In this document: in pieces, positions 18,938 through 29,924 of the stretch
Numbering within the stretch: position 1 is the first letter of the stretch
Layout of the letters: every line of letters begins with the position of its first letter
Assembly (NCBI GenBank): GCA_036245525.1
Contig: BTPG01000008.1
Coordinates: forward strand, 28,297,040 to 28,361,039
Source of the DNA: Semisulcospira habei
Taxonomy: Eukaryota > Mollusca > Gastropoda > Semisulcospiridae
Direction of reading: 5' to 3'
Length of the DNA stretch: 64,000 bases
Translations under genes and position numbers: made by a program
Notes under the pieces: model-generated
Seen by the model: the letters and a program-made list of their open reading frames with translations, nothing else
The model's database searches: none
Told to the model about the DNA's origin: nothing

Positions 18938-20257
18938 CCTAACATGTACAAACAACTGTATGAATATGTTAGTGGGTGTGTCATCTGTCAGTCTAGAGTG
19001 TTACAAAAGAAAAGGGCCCCCGTACAGGAAATGGACATTCCTCCATACCCATTCGCTAAGTTGTCATTGGACTTGGCAGGTCCGTTTGACCGCTCCCTTA
19101 GCGGGAATCGCTATGTCATAGCATTCATCTGTCATCTGACAGGTTGGGTAGAGGCGTTCCCTGTACCAGATAAAACGCCGCATTCAGTGGTACAGCTGCT
19201 CATAGAAGAAATTCTACCCAGACATGGCTGTCCATTGCAGATAGTATCAGACAATGGATCTGAGAATGTGAATAGGGTTATGGCAGAAACGCTGGCAGAA
19301 CTGAACATAGATCATGTCACGACCAGTCTTTATCATCCACAGTCCAATGCTAAGGTCGAACGTTTCCATAGAACTTTTAACGACATTCTGTCCAAAAAGA
19401 TACAAGAAGATTTTTCGACATGGGACGTGCATATTAACCAGGTACTAGCAGCTTATAGGGTCTGTGTTTCGGAAACTATGCAGGAATCTCCTTTCTTTTT
19501 ACTGTACGGTCGCGATCCAGTACTACCGTTAGATAACATCCTTAGACCCCGAAGAAAATACGCTGGTGAAGATTTTCACAAGATAGCGCTTGAGCAGCAA
19601 CACAAGGCCTTCACCCAGGTGTATCGGCGAATTAAGAAAGCACAGAAGAAGGGGGCTAAGTATGCTAATAGAGGTGTACAGCCTGTCGAAATTAAGGTCG
19701 GTGATCCAGTGTACCTTCGTAATCACCGTAGACACAATAAGTTAGACAGTAAGTGGAGGTCGCACTATAGAGTGGTGGAACAATTGTCGCCTGTCACATT
19801 CAGGGTACGACATCAACTAGATGGCACTGAGGTCAGTTCACATGCTGAACACTTGCGGATAGCCAAAATTAGCGAGTGGCCTATTCCAAAAGCCAGGGGG
19901 AGAACATTACGTAAAGCCACACAGGTTGTAGCTCCAGAATCATCCGATAGCGACAGTGACGATGCAGAAGGGCAAGAGAACGCACGAGACAGACTGACTA
20001 GGGGGGTGCGAAAAGAGCGTGAGAATTCTTCATCCGAGGAGGACGTTCCGTTAATGGAGTTAAGAAAGCGCCTAAAGACAAGAGAGAAAAGATCTCTCTC
20101 AGCAGTAAACGTTAGTTGTAACAAGGGCACATCAGACAGTTCTGATGATGGGGAGATCGACGACAATCGTTCGATTCAGCCTAGTTTACAGACTAATGGG
20201 GTTAGGGAAATTCTTGAAGCGATACTGACTCTTCTGCCAAAGAAGGCTTCAAATTAG
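18938..20257 (+). pseudogene. pol: pol part 2: integrase, separated by the in-frame TAG
   Basis: Continues in the same frame as part 1. Counting from the ATG at 18944: the CC pair of the zinc domain is at residues 12 and 15 (CVIC). The catalytic triad is D43 (SLDLAG), D103 (VSDNGS) and E139 (AKVERFHR), so the D-to-E spacing is the canonical 35 residues. The C-terminal part (KWRSHYRVVEQLSPVTFRVR) resembles the GPY/F module, and a serine/acid-rich tail follows. No chromodomain was seen. Internal ATG initiation is possible but would remove half the zinc domain. The catalytic core itself looks undamaged. Confidence 0.93.
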
Positions 20258-20371
20258 AAATGCGACTCTCAGACGGTATCTGAGAGAGGACTATTGTAAT
20301 GTGTAAATCATGAAGCATGATTTGAGTTTTGTCAGAGACAGTGGTGTAAGTCTCTGGTGATATCTCGTACT

Positions 20372-20375
20372 GCAG
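20372..20375 (+). promoter_or_regulatory. Candidate splice acceptor before env
   Basis: GCAG preceded by CTCGTACT, eleven bases before the ATG at 20387. It would join to the leader donor at 15316. The pyrimidine tract is short, so support is modest. Confidence 0.35.
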
Positions 20376-20386
20376 ACAACAACAAG

Positions 20387-21455
20387 ATGAAGTTTTTCTT
20401 GAGTCTGATAGTAATTGGGGCTAGCGCAGGGTTTAAATATTAATCACAATGTCGTATTTCAAAAACTTGATGAAGTTACCACTAGTAACTGGAGATTCAG
20501 GTCGGCCTGCGCCAGAATCAATGACGGCTCAGTATGACTTAGAATCCACAACAATAGCAGTAGACGCGCAACGTACGCGGTTCGCGCTCCTTACGGAAGC
20601 TGAACTTGAAGCTTGTTCCAAACCCTTGATAGGATTCTGTGCGATTCGAAGTGCAATATAATCTATGAACATTAATCAGTTTTGTGTTACGGCGCTGTTT
20701 TTAAACAATTCAGACGTAATTGCAACACACTGCCAAACAAAGGTCAAGTTGGGTACAGTGTTACCTATGGCACGGTATATAATGGATGGGCTATGGGTCA
20801 TTAGTAATCATAGTCCACTAGAGATGAGTATTAGTTGTCACGGTAAAGGGGTCACGTACCAACAAATCAACCCACCATTATCGCTAATCCGCCTCAATGA
20901 ATCATGTACGGCTATTAGTGATAGATTGATGTTAACCCCTTACTACCAACAAGAGAGCCAGTATCAGGTGGAAGAAAAATTGATAGGATGGATGGAAAAC
21001 TATGCATTTTCCAATATAACGTTATGGAAACCATTTCATAGCGCTTTACCAGACTATGATCCCATCTCTTTGCCCAAAGAGTTAGATGAAATTAAGGAAA
21101 TGCCAATGGATCATCTAATTGCTCGACTTCAGAGCGATTCGTTAAGCCAAAACAAGAATGGGCGATATGGAAAGAGATCATCATTGGTTCTATCGTAGGG
21201 ACAGTTGTAGTGATCATAATTCGGGTAGGGTGTATACGATATAAGAAGAAAACTAGCGCATGGTTTGGCTCCATGCTATCACGACTCAGGAAGGGTGAAC
21301 GTGAGGTCACTGTGCCTACGTTGATTTCGGCGGCTGTGCAATCAGCAGACGTGAATGACGTCGCAAGAGCGAAGGACTCTACGCCGATGATGGAGGGAGG
21401 AGTGCAGTTACTCACCGCCTCGAACGTTGTCAAGTTTTACCCGTCGTTGGGGTAA
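20387..21455 (+). pseudogene. env-like third gene, degraded
   Basis: An ATG at 20387 opens MKFFLSLIVIGASAG, a typical signal peptide, but the frame stops at 20441-20443. A different frame then carries an envelope-like region from 20449 with a TAA at 20659-20661, continuing after it in the same frame to 21198. It contains several cysteines and NITL- and NES-type N-glycosylation sequons. A membrane segment (IIIGSIVGTVVVIII, about 21165-21215) followed by a basic tail is read in a third frame to 21455. The abrupt jump after the signal peptide and the short total length suggest loss of part of the surface region. Homology to a specific envelope family was not established. Confidence 0.7.
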
Positions 21456-21740
21456 CCAAGGATCAACGCTGTTGCGATCCAGGAAGGATCGTGAAGAATA
21501 ACGAACACATGTGCAAAGACATAACTGAGTCGACGATTTTGATGTGAACATTTATTGGCGTGATTACGCCGGACAATAATAATCTTTAATAAGGAGTGAT
21601 CGATTTAAATAAGCGGTCATTCCGAAAAATGATGTATTTTGTGGATAACATGTTTAATTGTTTGAAATGATTTTGTGGTCTGAATATTGTGTAATGGAAA
21701 AAAAAACGAATCTTGTGAATTAAGATTCCTTTTTTTTTCG

Positions 21741-21758
21741 GGTAGGTTTGGGAGGAAA
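21741..21758 (+). promoter_or_regulatory. Polypurine tract
   Basis: GGGAGGAAA lies directly before the 3' LTR, preceded by GGGTAGGTTT. It is the expected plus-strand DNA primer. Confidence 0.8.
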
Positions 21759-22741
21759 TGTTACACTATAAGTGTATACGACCAATATCACGGTCGGGTA
21801 ATTTTATAATTTCCCTTGATATGAAAATAACGAGGGTATACTTAGTACCACGGGCTCACGTGGAGTGACAAGTGGCCGGCCCTACTAAGCTGGGACTAAT
21901 GAATGATAATTGCGAGTGGAAATACATCAATCTCACTTTAGCGGTCCCGATGCGGGCAGTAGCGAACTGGGAGCTGGGACTAATGAATAAATAATGGGTT
22001 ACTGGTCAGCGAGGATCAGAGGACGCCGACCACCATAATAAATGTGGAATAATTAGGAGAGACAGTAATGAGTTCCTGGTCAGCTAAGATCAGAGGACGC
22101 TGACCACCATAATAGATGTGGAATAATTATGAGAAACAGTAATGGGTTCCTTTGATAGCTAGGATCAGAGGACGCTGACCAGCATAATAGATGTGGAATA
22201 ATTATGAGAGACAGTAATGGGTCCCTGGTCAGCTAGGATCAGAGGGCGCTATCCACCAGAGCAGATGGGGGATAGATTATGGGCGACAGTAATAGCTCCT
22301 TTGACAGATAGGGTCAGGGGACGCTGACCACCCTGATAGATGTGGAATAATATGGGTGACAGTAATAGCCCCTTTTGACTGGTTGAGACAAAGGGGCGAT
22401 GCCCTCGGCCAAAACGGGTATATATAGTGGGGGGAAACACCAGAACGAGAGAGCTCACAACGACGGGAACGAGATAGAGAGGGAGCTCGCACAATGAAGA
22501 GAACGAGATAGATAGAGAGCACACAACGAAGAGAGAGAGAGAGAGATAGATAGAGGGAGCTGAGAAGCGAGAGACCGAGCTCCGGTATTTTCGCCATTTT
22601 AGTATGCCATGCTAGTAGGTTGGTTGTGCCCAACCTATTAGACCCACGATGACCAAGAAATAAAAGACTCTTCTGGAAACACTCTTGTCTGGCTGCGTCT
22701 TCCATCTACAACACCTTGCGTGTGGCTGCGGTAGTGTAACA
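21759..22741 (+). repeat. 3' LTR
   Basis: 983 bp, starting TGTTACAC and ending GTGTAACA. The differences from the 5' LTR that I see are C/G and C/T near 21920-21940, G/A near 22040, a 2-bp GA/AT-region length change near 22545, and A/G near 22665. Confidence 0.95.
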
Positions 22742-22745
22742 CCAC

Positions 22746-23400
22746 TGATACAGGGGAGTACGGTTACGGATCATTGAACTTTGTCCACGGCGAGGATAAA
22801 GTAATGGATGCCTTACGCAACAGTCTCACGTCTTTATGTCAGTTCCAGTTCAAGTTAGTTTAGCCTTTTGATGCCAACGTGAATCCTAGTCTAGCTTTGA
22901 CAATCACATTGTAGCCCTATTACTGCAATGAACAGGCTCATAGGTAGCGACGATCGCTTTATCCGAAGAAATAAAACATAGCTGTGTGCCATTCAATCCC
23001 TGACCATTGTTTCTTTACAACTGATTCCGTCTGAGTTTCGCATACCTCAGTTTACTACCTGTCACCGCGGCATAAACTTCCACGATTCTGTGCGTTATTA
23101 TTGACAAAAGGCATTTGTTTGGATTTACCAGTCACGGTGTTGTATTTCTACTAATCCGATATGCAAGGGGCTTTGCGGTCAAGCAGCCCCGCAAGATTCT
23201 CCTCCCATCTTTTTTTTTGTTTTGTTTTGTTTTTTGAGGGAAAAAAAGTAGATTGGCATATTTCTCTGACTGGCAACAGACTGTGACTGTGACCTGTCAG
23301 AAAGAACAAAATATTGCTGTCGAGGTTGCCTGTGAACACCATTGAGGTGCGGACCCCGCCGTGTGTGCTCAGTTCTAAGTCACAGGTATAGTAGACACAT
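22746..23400. other. No supported gene
   Basis: Nothing recognisable apart from T/G-rich TTTTGTTTTG sequence at about 23211-23235. Confidence 0.6.
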
Positions 23401-23401
23401 G

Positions 23402-23533
23402 TCGACTGTGATATTCAAAAGGTGATGTCGGAAGAGCTTAGCGCCTATGTGCACCAAGCTATTCTTACACTGCCCTTAAACTGTCATGGTTGATACACAT
23501 CCAGACATAGCATGTATGGCCTTCATAGGTTAA
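23402..23533 (+). mobile_element. Family A foldback, copy A11, diverged
   Basis: Hairpin 23402-23493 with the centre AGCGCCTATGTGCACCAAGCT. The arms pair with many mismatches, so this is an old copy. TTAA is at 23530-23533 on the right; the left end is unclear. Confidence 0.7.
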
Positions 23534-23624
23534 AAGGCGTTTTAGTGTTGTAGTCTCGTTTGTTATTTCATCCATTTCTGCATTAAAAAAAAAAAAAAAA
23601 ACTTTCATGGTTGTAAACTATTGT

Positions 23625-23718
<94 letters not shown>

Positions 23719-23770
23719 TTGCGAGCGTGCGTGCGTAAATGCATGCGTGCGTGCATGCGCGCGTGTGTGT
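23625..23770. repeat. (TG)n microsatellite with GCGT tail
   Basis: About 35 TG repeats (23631-23701) grading into GCGTGCGT and GCATGCGT sequence to about 23770. Confidence 0.95.
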
Positions 23771-23792
23771 CCGGGTCAGTAAATCTGACGTA

Positions 23793-23870
23793 CGGGGGGG
23801 GGGGGGGGGGGAGGGGGGGGAGGAGGGGGGGGGAGTCGGCGGCTGGGGGAGGTGGGGGGGGGGGCGAGCG
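23793..23870. repeat. Poly-G / G-rich tract
   Basis: Several G-runs of 8 or more separated by A or short spacers. Quadruplex formation is possible. Confidence 0.95.
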
Positions 23871-23989
23871 AATTTGGGCATCCCCTCCAGACACCCCTTC
23901 CCCTGGATCCGCCCATGAACGCATTGATATCCCGAGGTAGGATATACCACTTTAATGCATGTGGTCGCAGGTTTGTGTTTATGAGATCT

Positions 23990-25037
23990 TTAATTACCAG
24001 TTCGCTCCCTTGGCCATCGTATGTATACATACGAAGCCACGCCCATGGAACATTCCATCGTGTTTACTGAATTAAAACCAATTAATTTTTACTCTCAGTA
24101 TTATTGTAATAACTTATTGACATTAGAAAGTCACTTTCATATGATAGAATGAAAAAAATATTAATTTTGAGTTTGTTCGTGACCTTTGTTATCGATCGAG
24201 TCACTACGTCCACCATCTTGCTTTCCCTACTGCGTTATTTTCACTGCTTGCGATTTCTCTCTGAGAATATTCTGTCAAAATGAGTTCATCTGAGTCCGAA
24301 AGTGAAGAGTATCTCACTGAAGGGGAATCTTCCAGCAACCAGGCCACTGAACATGATTCCAGCACCAGCGATGTGGAAAAAACGAAAGAAAACCATCGCA
24401 GGTCATTGTGACACTTTCTGTTTTGGTTTGACCATGTGCTATCCATGTGAGTCTTTGTTTACCTATTGTCTGGTTCAGAATCGTGAAACTTTATGAAGTA
24501 CATAAACAAGTTTTATTACTTGCTGTGTATTGCCTCAGTGATATTTTCAGCAAGTCAGAGATTTTCAGAGAAGCACATGTTTGTTGTCTCAGTCATGCCA
24601 GGTGTTGACACGCCCACTTTTTCCTGCACTTGACCGGTGTAGATTATGTTGCGTAACTCTTAGAAATTCAAACACATTTTCTTGAAACTTCACAAAAAAG
24701 TGTAGAAATGATTTGTCCACACACTGGATTCACATTTTAAACAAAGGGGCAAGAAACAAAAAAATTTTCTTCTTAGTGACTTTCGTGAAAACTGTTTTTG
24801 GAAACCGGACACCATTTTTTCTTCGTCGCTAAATAAACAACAACTTCTAAACTACGTTAAGTACAGACTTTTTACTTATCCTGACTGAAAGCTGACTCAA
24901 TGCACTTTAATATGATGTATAATAAGCCAACTTTTGACCACTAGAAGAGCTTTCAGCAGCATTTTTGCTTGGTCATGTGTGAGGGTAAAAGTCATTTTGT
25001 TCACTGGCCTCAAATAGAGCGAACTGGTAAGAGTTAA
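23990..25037 (+). mobile_element. piggyBac-type deletion derivative
   Basis: Bounded by TTAA (23990-23993 and 25034-25037) with inverted ends TTACCAGTTCGCTC (left) and GAGCGAACTGGTAA (right, followed by GAG before the TTAA). A short acidic start-of-protein frame lies near the left end (24280-24411) behind a plausible leader, and the rest is non-coding. This layout fits an internally deleted element that kept the 5' end of a transposase gene. The left end appears to have lost three bases next to the TTAA. Confidence 0.65.
24280..24411 (+). pseudogene. Acidic N-terminal fragment, possibly of a piggyBac transposase
   Basis: 43 codons starting MSSSESESEEYLTEGESSSN and stopping at TGA 24409-24411. 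Serine/glutamate-rich N-termini are common in piggyBac transposases, which begin with an acidic disordered region before the DDE core. No catalytic residues are present. The assignment depends on the TTAA-bounded element around it. GCAG-GTCATT just before the stop is a poor splice donor. Confidence 0.4.
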
Positions 25038-25040
25038 TAA

Positions 25041-25190
25041 TTAAGAGCCTAACAGCACCAACCATCCCAGGGACACGGAGACAAATTGGTATCAGCAAGA
25101 GGGATAGATCCTCACGAGCCCCCGCAAAATGCCGGGGCTCGTGATGATCTATGTCTCTTGCACAGGCTTTCGCTACGCAGAGGGGATTAA
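25041..25190 (+). mobile_element. Family B foldback, copy B11
   Basis: Hairpin 25092-25162 with a CCCCCGCAAAATGCCGGGG centre and changes CACGAG / CTCGTG present in both arms. TTAA is at 25187-25190 and probably at 25041-25044. Confidence 0.75.
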
Positions 25191-25283
25191 TGCTATCAGG
25201 CAGAGATTAATCGGAGATTGCGACCTCTTTCATGTGCTGCCTTGACCTGCATACACAGGGCCTCGAGAGTTGACACATTTCCA

Positions 25284-25345
25284 TCTGCCGGAGACATAGA
25301 TGTTCATGTGCCCTTGCAGTCCCAGGGGCGTATCACAATCTTAGT
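25284..25345. repeat. Family B remnant, copy B12
   Basis: GAGACATAGATGTTCATGTG and CCCAGGGGCGTATCA retain the order of arm and centre, but the right arm has largely decayed. Confidence 0.45.
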
Positions 25346-25438
25346 GTCAATGTTTGCTCACTTAGACTACGCCTACAATTCTTCCTCAAACTGAGGACAT
25401 TAAATCTGCAGGACTGTGCTAGACTGCTGTCGAATATT

Positions 25439-25610
25439 TTAACCTGTTGAGCTTTGACACACCCAAACAAGCTTTGAGTCGACCATGATAGTTCAAGGGT
25501 GGTGGAAAAATAGCTTGGCGCCTACAGGCGCCAAGCTATTCTGCCACCACCCTTGAACTGTCATGGATGGTCTGTTTCCTGCACTGCAGTTTAGTCTCAG
25601 GTCACATTAT
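25439..25610 (+). mobile_element. Family A foldback MITE, copy A12
   Basis: TTAA at 25439-25442. Hairpin 25481-25568 has arms of about 42 bp meeting at GGCGCC-taca-GGCGCC with few mismatches (GGTGGAAAAATAGC against GCTATTCTGCCACC). The right outer end CAGTTTAGTCTCAGG is diverged. Confidence 0.85.
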
Positions 25611-26105
25611 ACAGTCAAATTTGGCTAGTTCAGGCAGTGCAAGGACCGGTGATTTTAAAAATATTTTTTGTCTTGTTTGAAAATTTGTAGTAGGGCTGAA
25701 TGTTGAAATTTGCTGGACATTTCTGGTTAGCTGAGAGGAGACATGTTTGGTGCTTTGGTTCATACTATCCTGAGCTTATCCAGTGGACAATTTTGGGCCT
25801 ATGTTGAGTTGCCATTGACGTAGTGATTTGAGGGGCACGCTGATTCCAGCTGTGCTTGGGTGTGGGGTTGGTAAGGAACCAGTCTCATAGCCAAGAAATG
25901 AGACGGGTGATGTGCTGTTTTTTTTTTTTTTTGTTTTTTTTTTGGTATTTTGTGCATGGCAATGTGCAGCTGGTGGGCGGTATTGTTTTTTAGGGAATTG
26001 AAAAATTAGGGGATGACTGGGACTGACTAAGGCTAAGTGACTGGACAGTACGGAAACGGCACTGTAGTCCGTGACCTTCAGAGTCGGTACAGCATGGCTC
26101 CCAAA
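25611..26105. other. No supported gene
   Basis: A T-run with single Gs is at about 25917-25942; otherwise nothing recognisable. Confidence 0.6.
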
Positions 26106-26313
26106 TTAACTTCTTCACTGCCGAGAAAAATTGAACACCACCTAACTGCAAGAGGTATAGATCGTCATGAGCCCCCGCAATTGCGGTGGCTCATGAGGAT
26201 CCATGCCTCTTGCTGACACTAAATTGTATCTATGTTCCTCGGGACGGCTTTGGCGTTGAAGTGACGAAGATTTCAGAAACACGGTCTGCATCCGCTGGCA
26301 GTGGAGGAGTTAA
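26106..26313 (-). mobile_element. Family B TTAA foldback MITE, copy B13 (full length, inverted)
   Basis: TTAA at 26106-26109 and 26310-26313. Ends CTTCTTCACTGCCGAG and CTGGCAGTGGAGGAG. Hairpin 26147-26214. Its spacer lies to the right of the hairpin, the reverse of the copies at 4174 and 12434. Confidence 0.88.
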
Positions 26314-26328
26314 GAATTTCGTCCATAA

Positions 26329-26450
26329 TGGGTCACGATGATAAAGTCCCACTACCGCCGTAACTGTTCAAAGATACACTTCTGTAATAAACGGTTACGA
26401 AACGCTACACACAAGGTCTAGTTTAACCTCAAACTGGCGGAACTAGTTGG
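26329..26450 (-). repeat. Dispersed repeat shared with 10872-10996
   Basis: The reverse complement reads GTATCTTTGAACAGTTACGG and CGGTAGTGGGACTT, matching the plus strand near 10960-10985. Ends and class are unknown. Confidence 0.55.
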
Positions 26451-27690
26451 TCAAATGAAGAATAGGTCACGCATGCGCACTGGTTCACTTTTGGGAACGC
26501 GGTTGTACGGTACACACTCGAGATCCTAATCTTTTTGTGGGTTTCCTTTGATCATTGATGGGACTGATTTGCCTCAGATCAGTTTCTGGTGATACACTGA
26601 GGTAGGATACAACCTTTTCTTTTCTTTCAGGATATTACTCTTAACTCTTAGGGTTTCAAGAACTGTTTTCAGTTTACGCTTCAGTCTCGGTCTAGGTTTC
26701 CCGCGGCACAGTCATGGCGGACCCTGCGGCAGGAACTAGTAAAACAAAACTGACTCTAGTGAAGAGAGCATTACACTGACAGACATTATGGCTTGCAGGA
26801 AAGATATCAAAAGCAGACTTTCGCGGTTCGAACAGGACAGTTGACACTTCACAGGGTGAAGTAGAGTTTGAAAGTAACAGCGAGCGTGGTGACGCTACGA
26901 CTCTCTGGCCGGGATCAGGGATCCCAGTCACTCGAGCCGGAGGCCGGCTCTGTGAGTGATGATCTGAAATTTACTGTCACGCTGCCAGGGGCAGTTGCCG
27001 AAGAATCCCAGGGGGAAAATTCGTTGCTTGACTTCCTTGTGGGGAAGCTGAAATGAATGCAGGATGCATCGCTGTCAGAACTTCTCAAGTGAAGTACCCC
27101 ATTCCTGAGAAGTAAAATAATGGCACTACCCACACTAAATATAGTGCGATTACGGCATGTGCTCAAAAAGTGCCGCCTGTCCAAACTGCTCAGCTGCCTT
27201 AGGTGTCTAATGTCGACAAGACACAACAAACGCAAATGGTGCAGAAATGACGTGTCTTCGGGTTTATGCGTAATGGTACTTTAAGTGTTGTAGAGTTTAC
27301 AGTTACGTGGACATTTGCTCATAATAGACGCCGGCCAGGGTGTCCCGTGAACACACCAAAACTCAGTGAAGTATTCAGCCCAAAGAAGATAATCAGAATG
27401 ACAGCTGTGCAAGACGCAGTGCAAACCGATGCACAGCCGGCGCAGCAAATACAGCTAGCGCTGGAGGAATGCTGCGTCAGTGGTAGTATGCGACGTGTCA
27501 CGATCAATATCTTCATTTGCCGCATATCCATCTCAGCTGAAATGGCAAAATGTCAGTTTGATCAGTCGATCGACTGCGAGAGAAGGTTTGCGGCGCAAAG
27601 TTTTGACAGACACACTTCATCGAACAAGCGGTCAGTCATATTCATAGTCAATCCACTCCGTCTGAGTCCGGCTTCGTGCGGCATTGCGCA
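26451..27690. other. No supported gene; open frames unassigned
   Basis: A short frame from ATG 26713 (MADPAAGTSKTK) stops within 25 codons, and other open frames show no recognisable motifs. Whether this is decayed TE coding sequence or unique DNA could not be decided. Confidence 0.4.
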
Positions 27691-27694
27691 AAGG

Positions 27695-27774
27695 CCATCG
27701 GGCCGACGTAGGCCGCCGTTGGCCCGCCTACGCGGGCCGTGCGCGGGCCAACGGCGGTCGATATCGGCCCGATG
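27695..27774. repeat. Family D GC-rich hairpin, copy D3 (longest)
   Basis: Arms CATCGGGCCGACGTAGGCCG and the complementary end CGGTCGATATCGGCCCGATG, then CCGTTGGCCCGC / GCGGGCCAACGG further in. TTGCGCAAAGG upstream and CTTGCGCA downstream extend the symmetry outward. Confidence 0.9.
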
Positions 27775-28028
27775 ACTGACCCTCTTGCGCACTGGGTGCT
27801 GTGGGGGAGTAGCGGGATGGGGAGAAGCAAGTAGGCGATGCCGTGTAGTCAATGCAACCCTTCCTACAGCACAGGTGCACAGGCAGACACCCGACAAAAA
27901 AACAAAACAAACTAACAATAGAAAAATAAATTTCATCTTATCTTGAATTTACTAGCAACTGACAATGCCTCCAACCACGAAGAGAATTTCACAACCACAG
28001 CTGTTGGCAACAGGCATCAATTCCAAGC

Positions 28029-28262
28029 CCTCTGCAAGAGGCAGAGGTTCTCCTGAGATCCTCAGTGCAGCGGCCGCAGGACGTGACATCATGAGAATCT
28101 ATGATTTGCTAGTTAATATACATATCATCTCCAGCAACACGCATTATCCGGCAACTACGAAGAACCGGCTGACATGATTACAGCCTCACGGCTGCATGGA
28201 TTCTCATGTGCCCATGCCGGGCTGTAGGATTTGACTCGATGAGAATCTATACCTCTTGCTGA
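28029..28262. repeat. Family B related remnants
   Basis: TGCAAGAGGCAGAGGTTCTC and ATCATGAGAATCTATG (28030-28104), then ATGGATTCTCATGTGCCC and GATGAGAATCTATACCTCTT (28195-28262), look like two decayed family B hairpins. Pairing is weak. Confidence 0.45.
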
Positions 28263-29596
28263 TCAAGAATACCGTGTCTCCACCGGTAGCCGGCTCCTCA
28301 AATTGAGTGCGTTATGGGGGTATATCTCCGCTACATTAGGACAGCGGCTTTTCAGTCACTGGCCACGTGGTGTCTATAGTCTAGCAGCTGCCCTTCATAG
28401 ACGATCAGCCGTTTACGAGATAGTGATTTTCTAGAGAGTAACAAAGGTTTGGGTATATCAAAATGAAGTCTAGTATGAATAAAAGCAGTGCGCACTCGTT
28501 TTAAACCGCCGGAGGATGGAGACATTTTTCTGTAGCACATTTTGTTTCCAGTATGGCTGCAGACGAAACCAGGAGTACCGCCATGTTTACAGGGGATCAG
28601 TAGTTTACACGGGTCTCATTGTTCCTGTATTCAGTGGTAGTATGCACTATATGTCACTTAAAAGGATTTCATTTTTTAAAGTAATATTTTCACACTTAGA
28701 TATATTAAGAGAAGAAACAATTACGAAAACGCTTGCCTTGAACGCAAAATTAATATCGTTTCGCAACAATAAGGTATCCCAAAATCACGTGATCAAAACA
28801 TCACGTGACGCCACGACCTCTGCGGACGTGAATTTCTGTGTGCCGACGGGTTCTTTTTTATTTGTTCTACATAAGCTTGTTTGTTTAAAAAAAAAAAGCA
28901 AACGTGTCAAGTTGCTGTGTGCATTTTTACGGCTTGATAAAGGTTTGTCACGTTTATTTCCATTCACTTTACCATCGCTTTGCCCGTTTCATTTCGACAA
29001 CACAGCACCAAAACCGCAAAACGTAACCCACAACACAAACGCTATCTTCAAAACCTATGCTGCATTCTGTAAAAGAAAAAGAGTGCCACACCACTTGGTT
29101 TTAACTGTCATGGCTGAGCAAAGTTTCGAAACTTGATTAATTATTTTATGCAGCAGTAACATTTATTTTAATCAGTTGCACTGACAAGCTATGTTGTGAT
29201 GTGCGATCACTGCCAGTGCCAATTTTGCAGTCTCAGTGATCACTGATGGTACAGTACACTTCACACTGAAAAAAAAAATACACAGTACAATGTGAACACG
29301 CTTGGAAGATCATGCAATGCTTTGTTTAAAATTGAACCCTATCTTGCTAGCACAAAAGCACTATCTTGCTACTGCACAAAAGAGGAACTTATTTTGCTGC
29401 TGTGTTATTTGCAGTTTGTCTGCATATAGACATTTGCAGTTCGCTGCAAGGATTCTTAGCAGCTGACATTAGCACTGACATATTGGGATTAAAACGACAA
29501 AGAAAACGGAGAAAGGTGACACAGAGATGATTTAATAAATCAGTCAAGTGATCAAATGAATGAGATATCTATGTTTTATGATAAACAGCTAGTTAT

Positions 29597-29625
29597 GGGA
29601 GGGGGGGGGGGGGGGGGGGGGGGGA
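29597..29625. repeat. Poly-G tract in the left 5.6-kb unit
   Basis: G-run interrupted by one A near its end. The right unit has the corresponding C-rich tract at about 59390-59413 with different length and interruptions. Confidence 0.9.
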
Positions 29626-29924
29626 GGAGGCACATACTTTATAATGTACACGTACTATTTTTTTCAGTGTTTCCATCACCCATTCATAACACCATTACAC
29701 TCGATGAGTTGTCATGTTTTGAGTGGTTTACAAAATACATGTACTTGTTGCTGTTACATTATCTTCTTACTGGTTTTGACATTTCGCTGTAAGATTTACA
29801 GTCACATACTTTAAGCGTGTTCCCCCTAACGCACACATAGGTTGACTGTATCATTGATATGTGTGTGTAGGTAGCGTTTGGTTTTGTTTGAGGTGGCAGT
29901 TTTGGCCTCACCTTTAAGTTTGGT

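Larger units (their letters stand above)
13901..22741 (+). mobile_element. Ty3/Gypsy-like LTR retrotransposon with env-like gene (8.84 kb)
   Basis: Order of parts: 5' LTR, primer binding site, leader with tandem repeats, gag with two zinc knuckles, protease, reverse transcriptase, RNase H, integrase, env-like frame, polypurine tract, 3' LTR. The integrase lies after RNase H, as in Metaviridae (Ty3/Gypsy). The site duplication is CCAC (13897-13900 and 22742-22745). The two LTRs differ by about four substitutions and one 2-bp length change over ~980 bp, so the insertion is recent. Nevertheless gag changes frame twice, pol has an in-frame TAG, and env has a stop, a frame change and probably a deletion. 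It is non-autonomous as read here. The clade within Ty3/Gypsy was not determined. Confidence 0.95.

Noticed and set aside
27266..27936. Open frames on both strands over a GC-rich segment
   Set aside because: They are kept open by the GC-rich family D hairpin; no protein motif was recognised.
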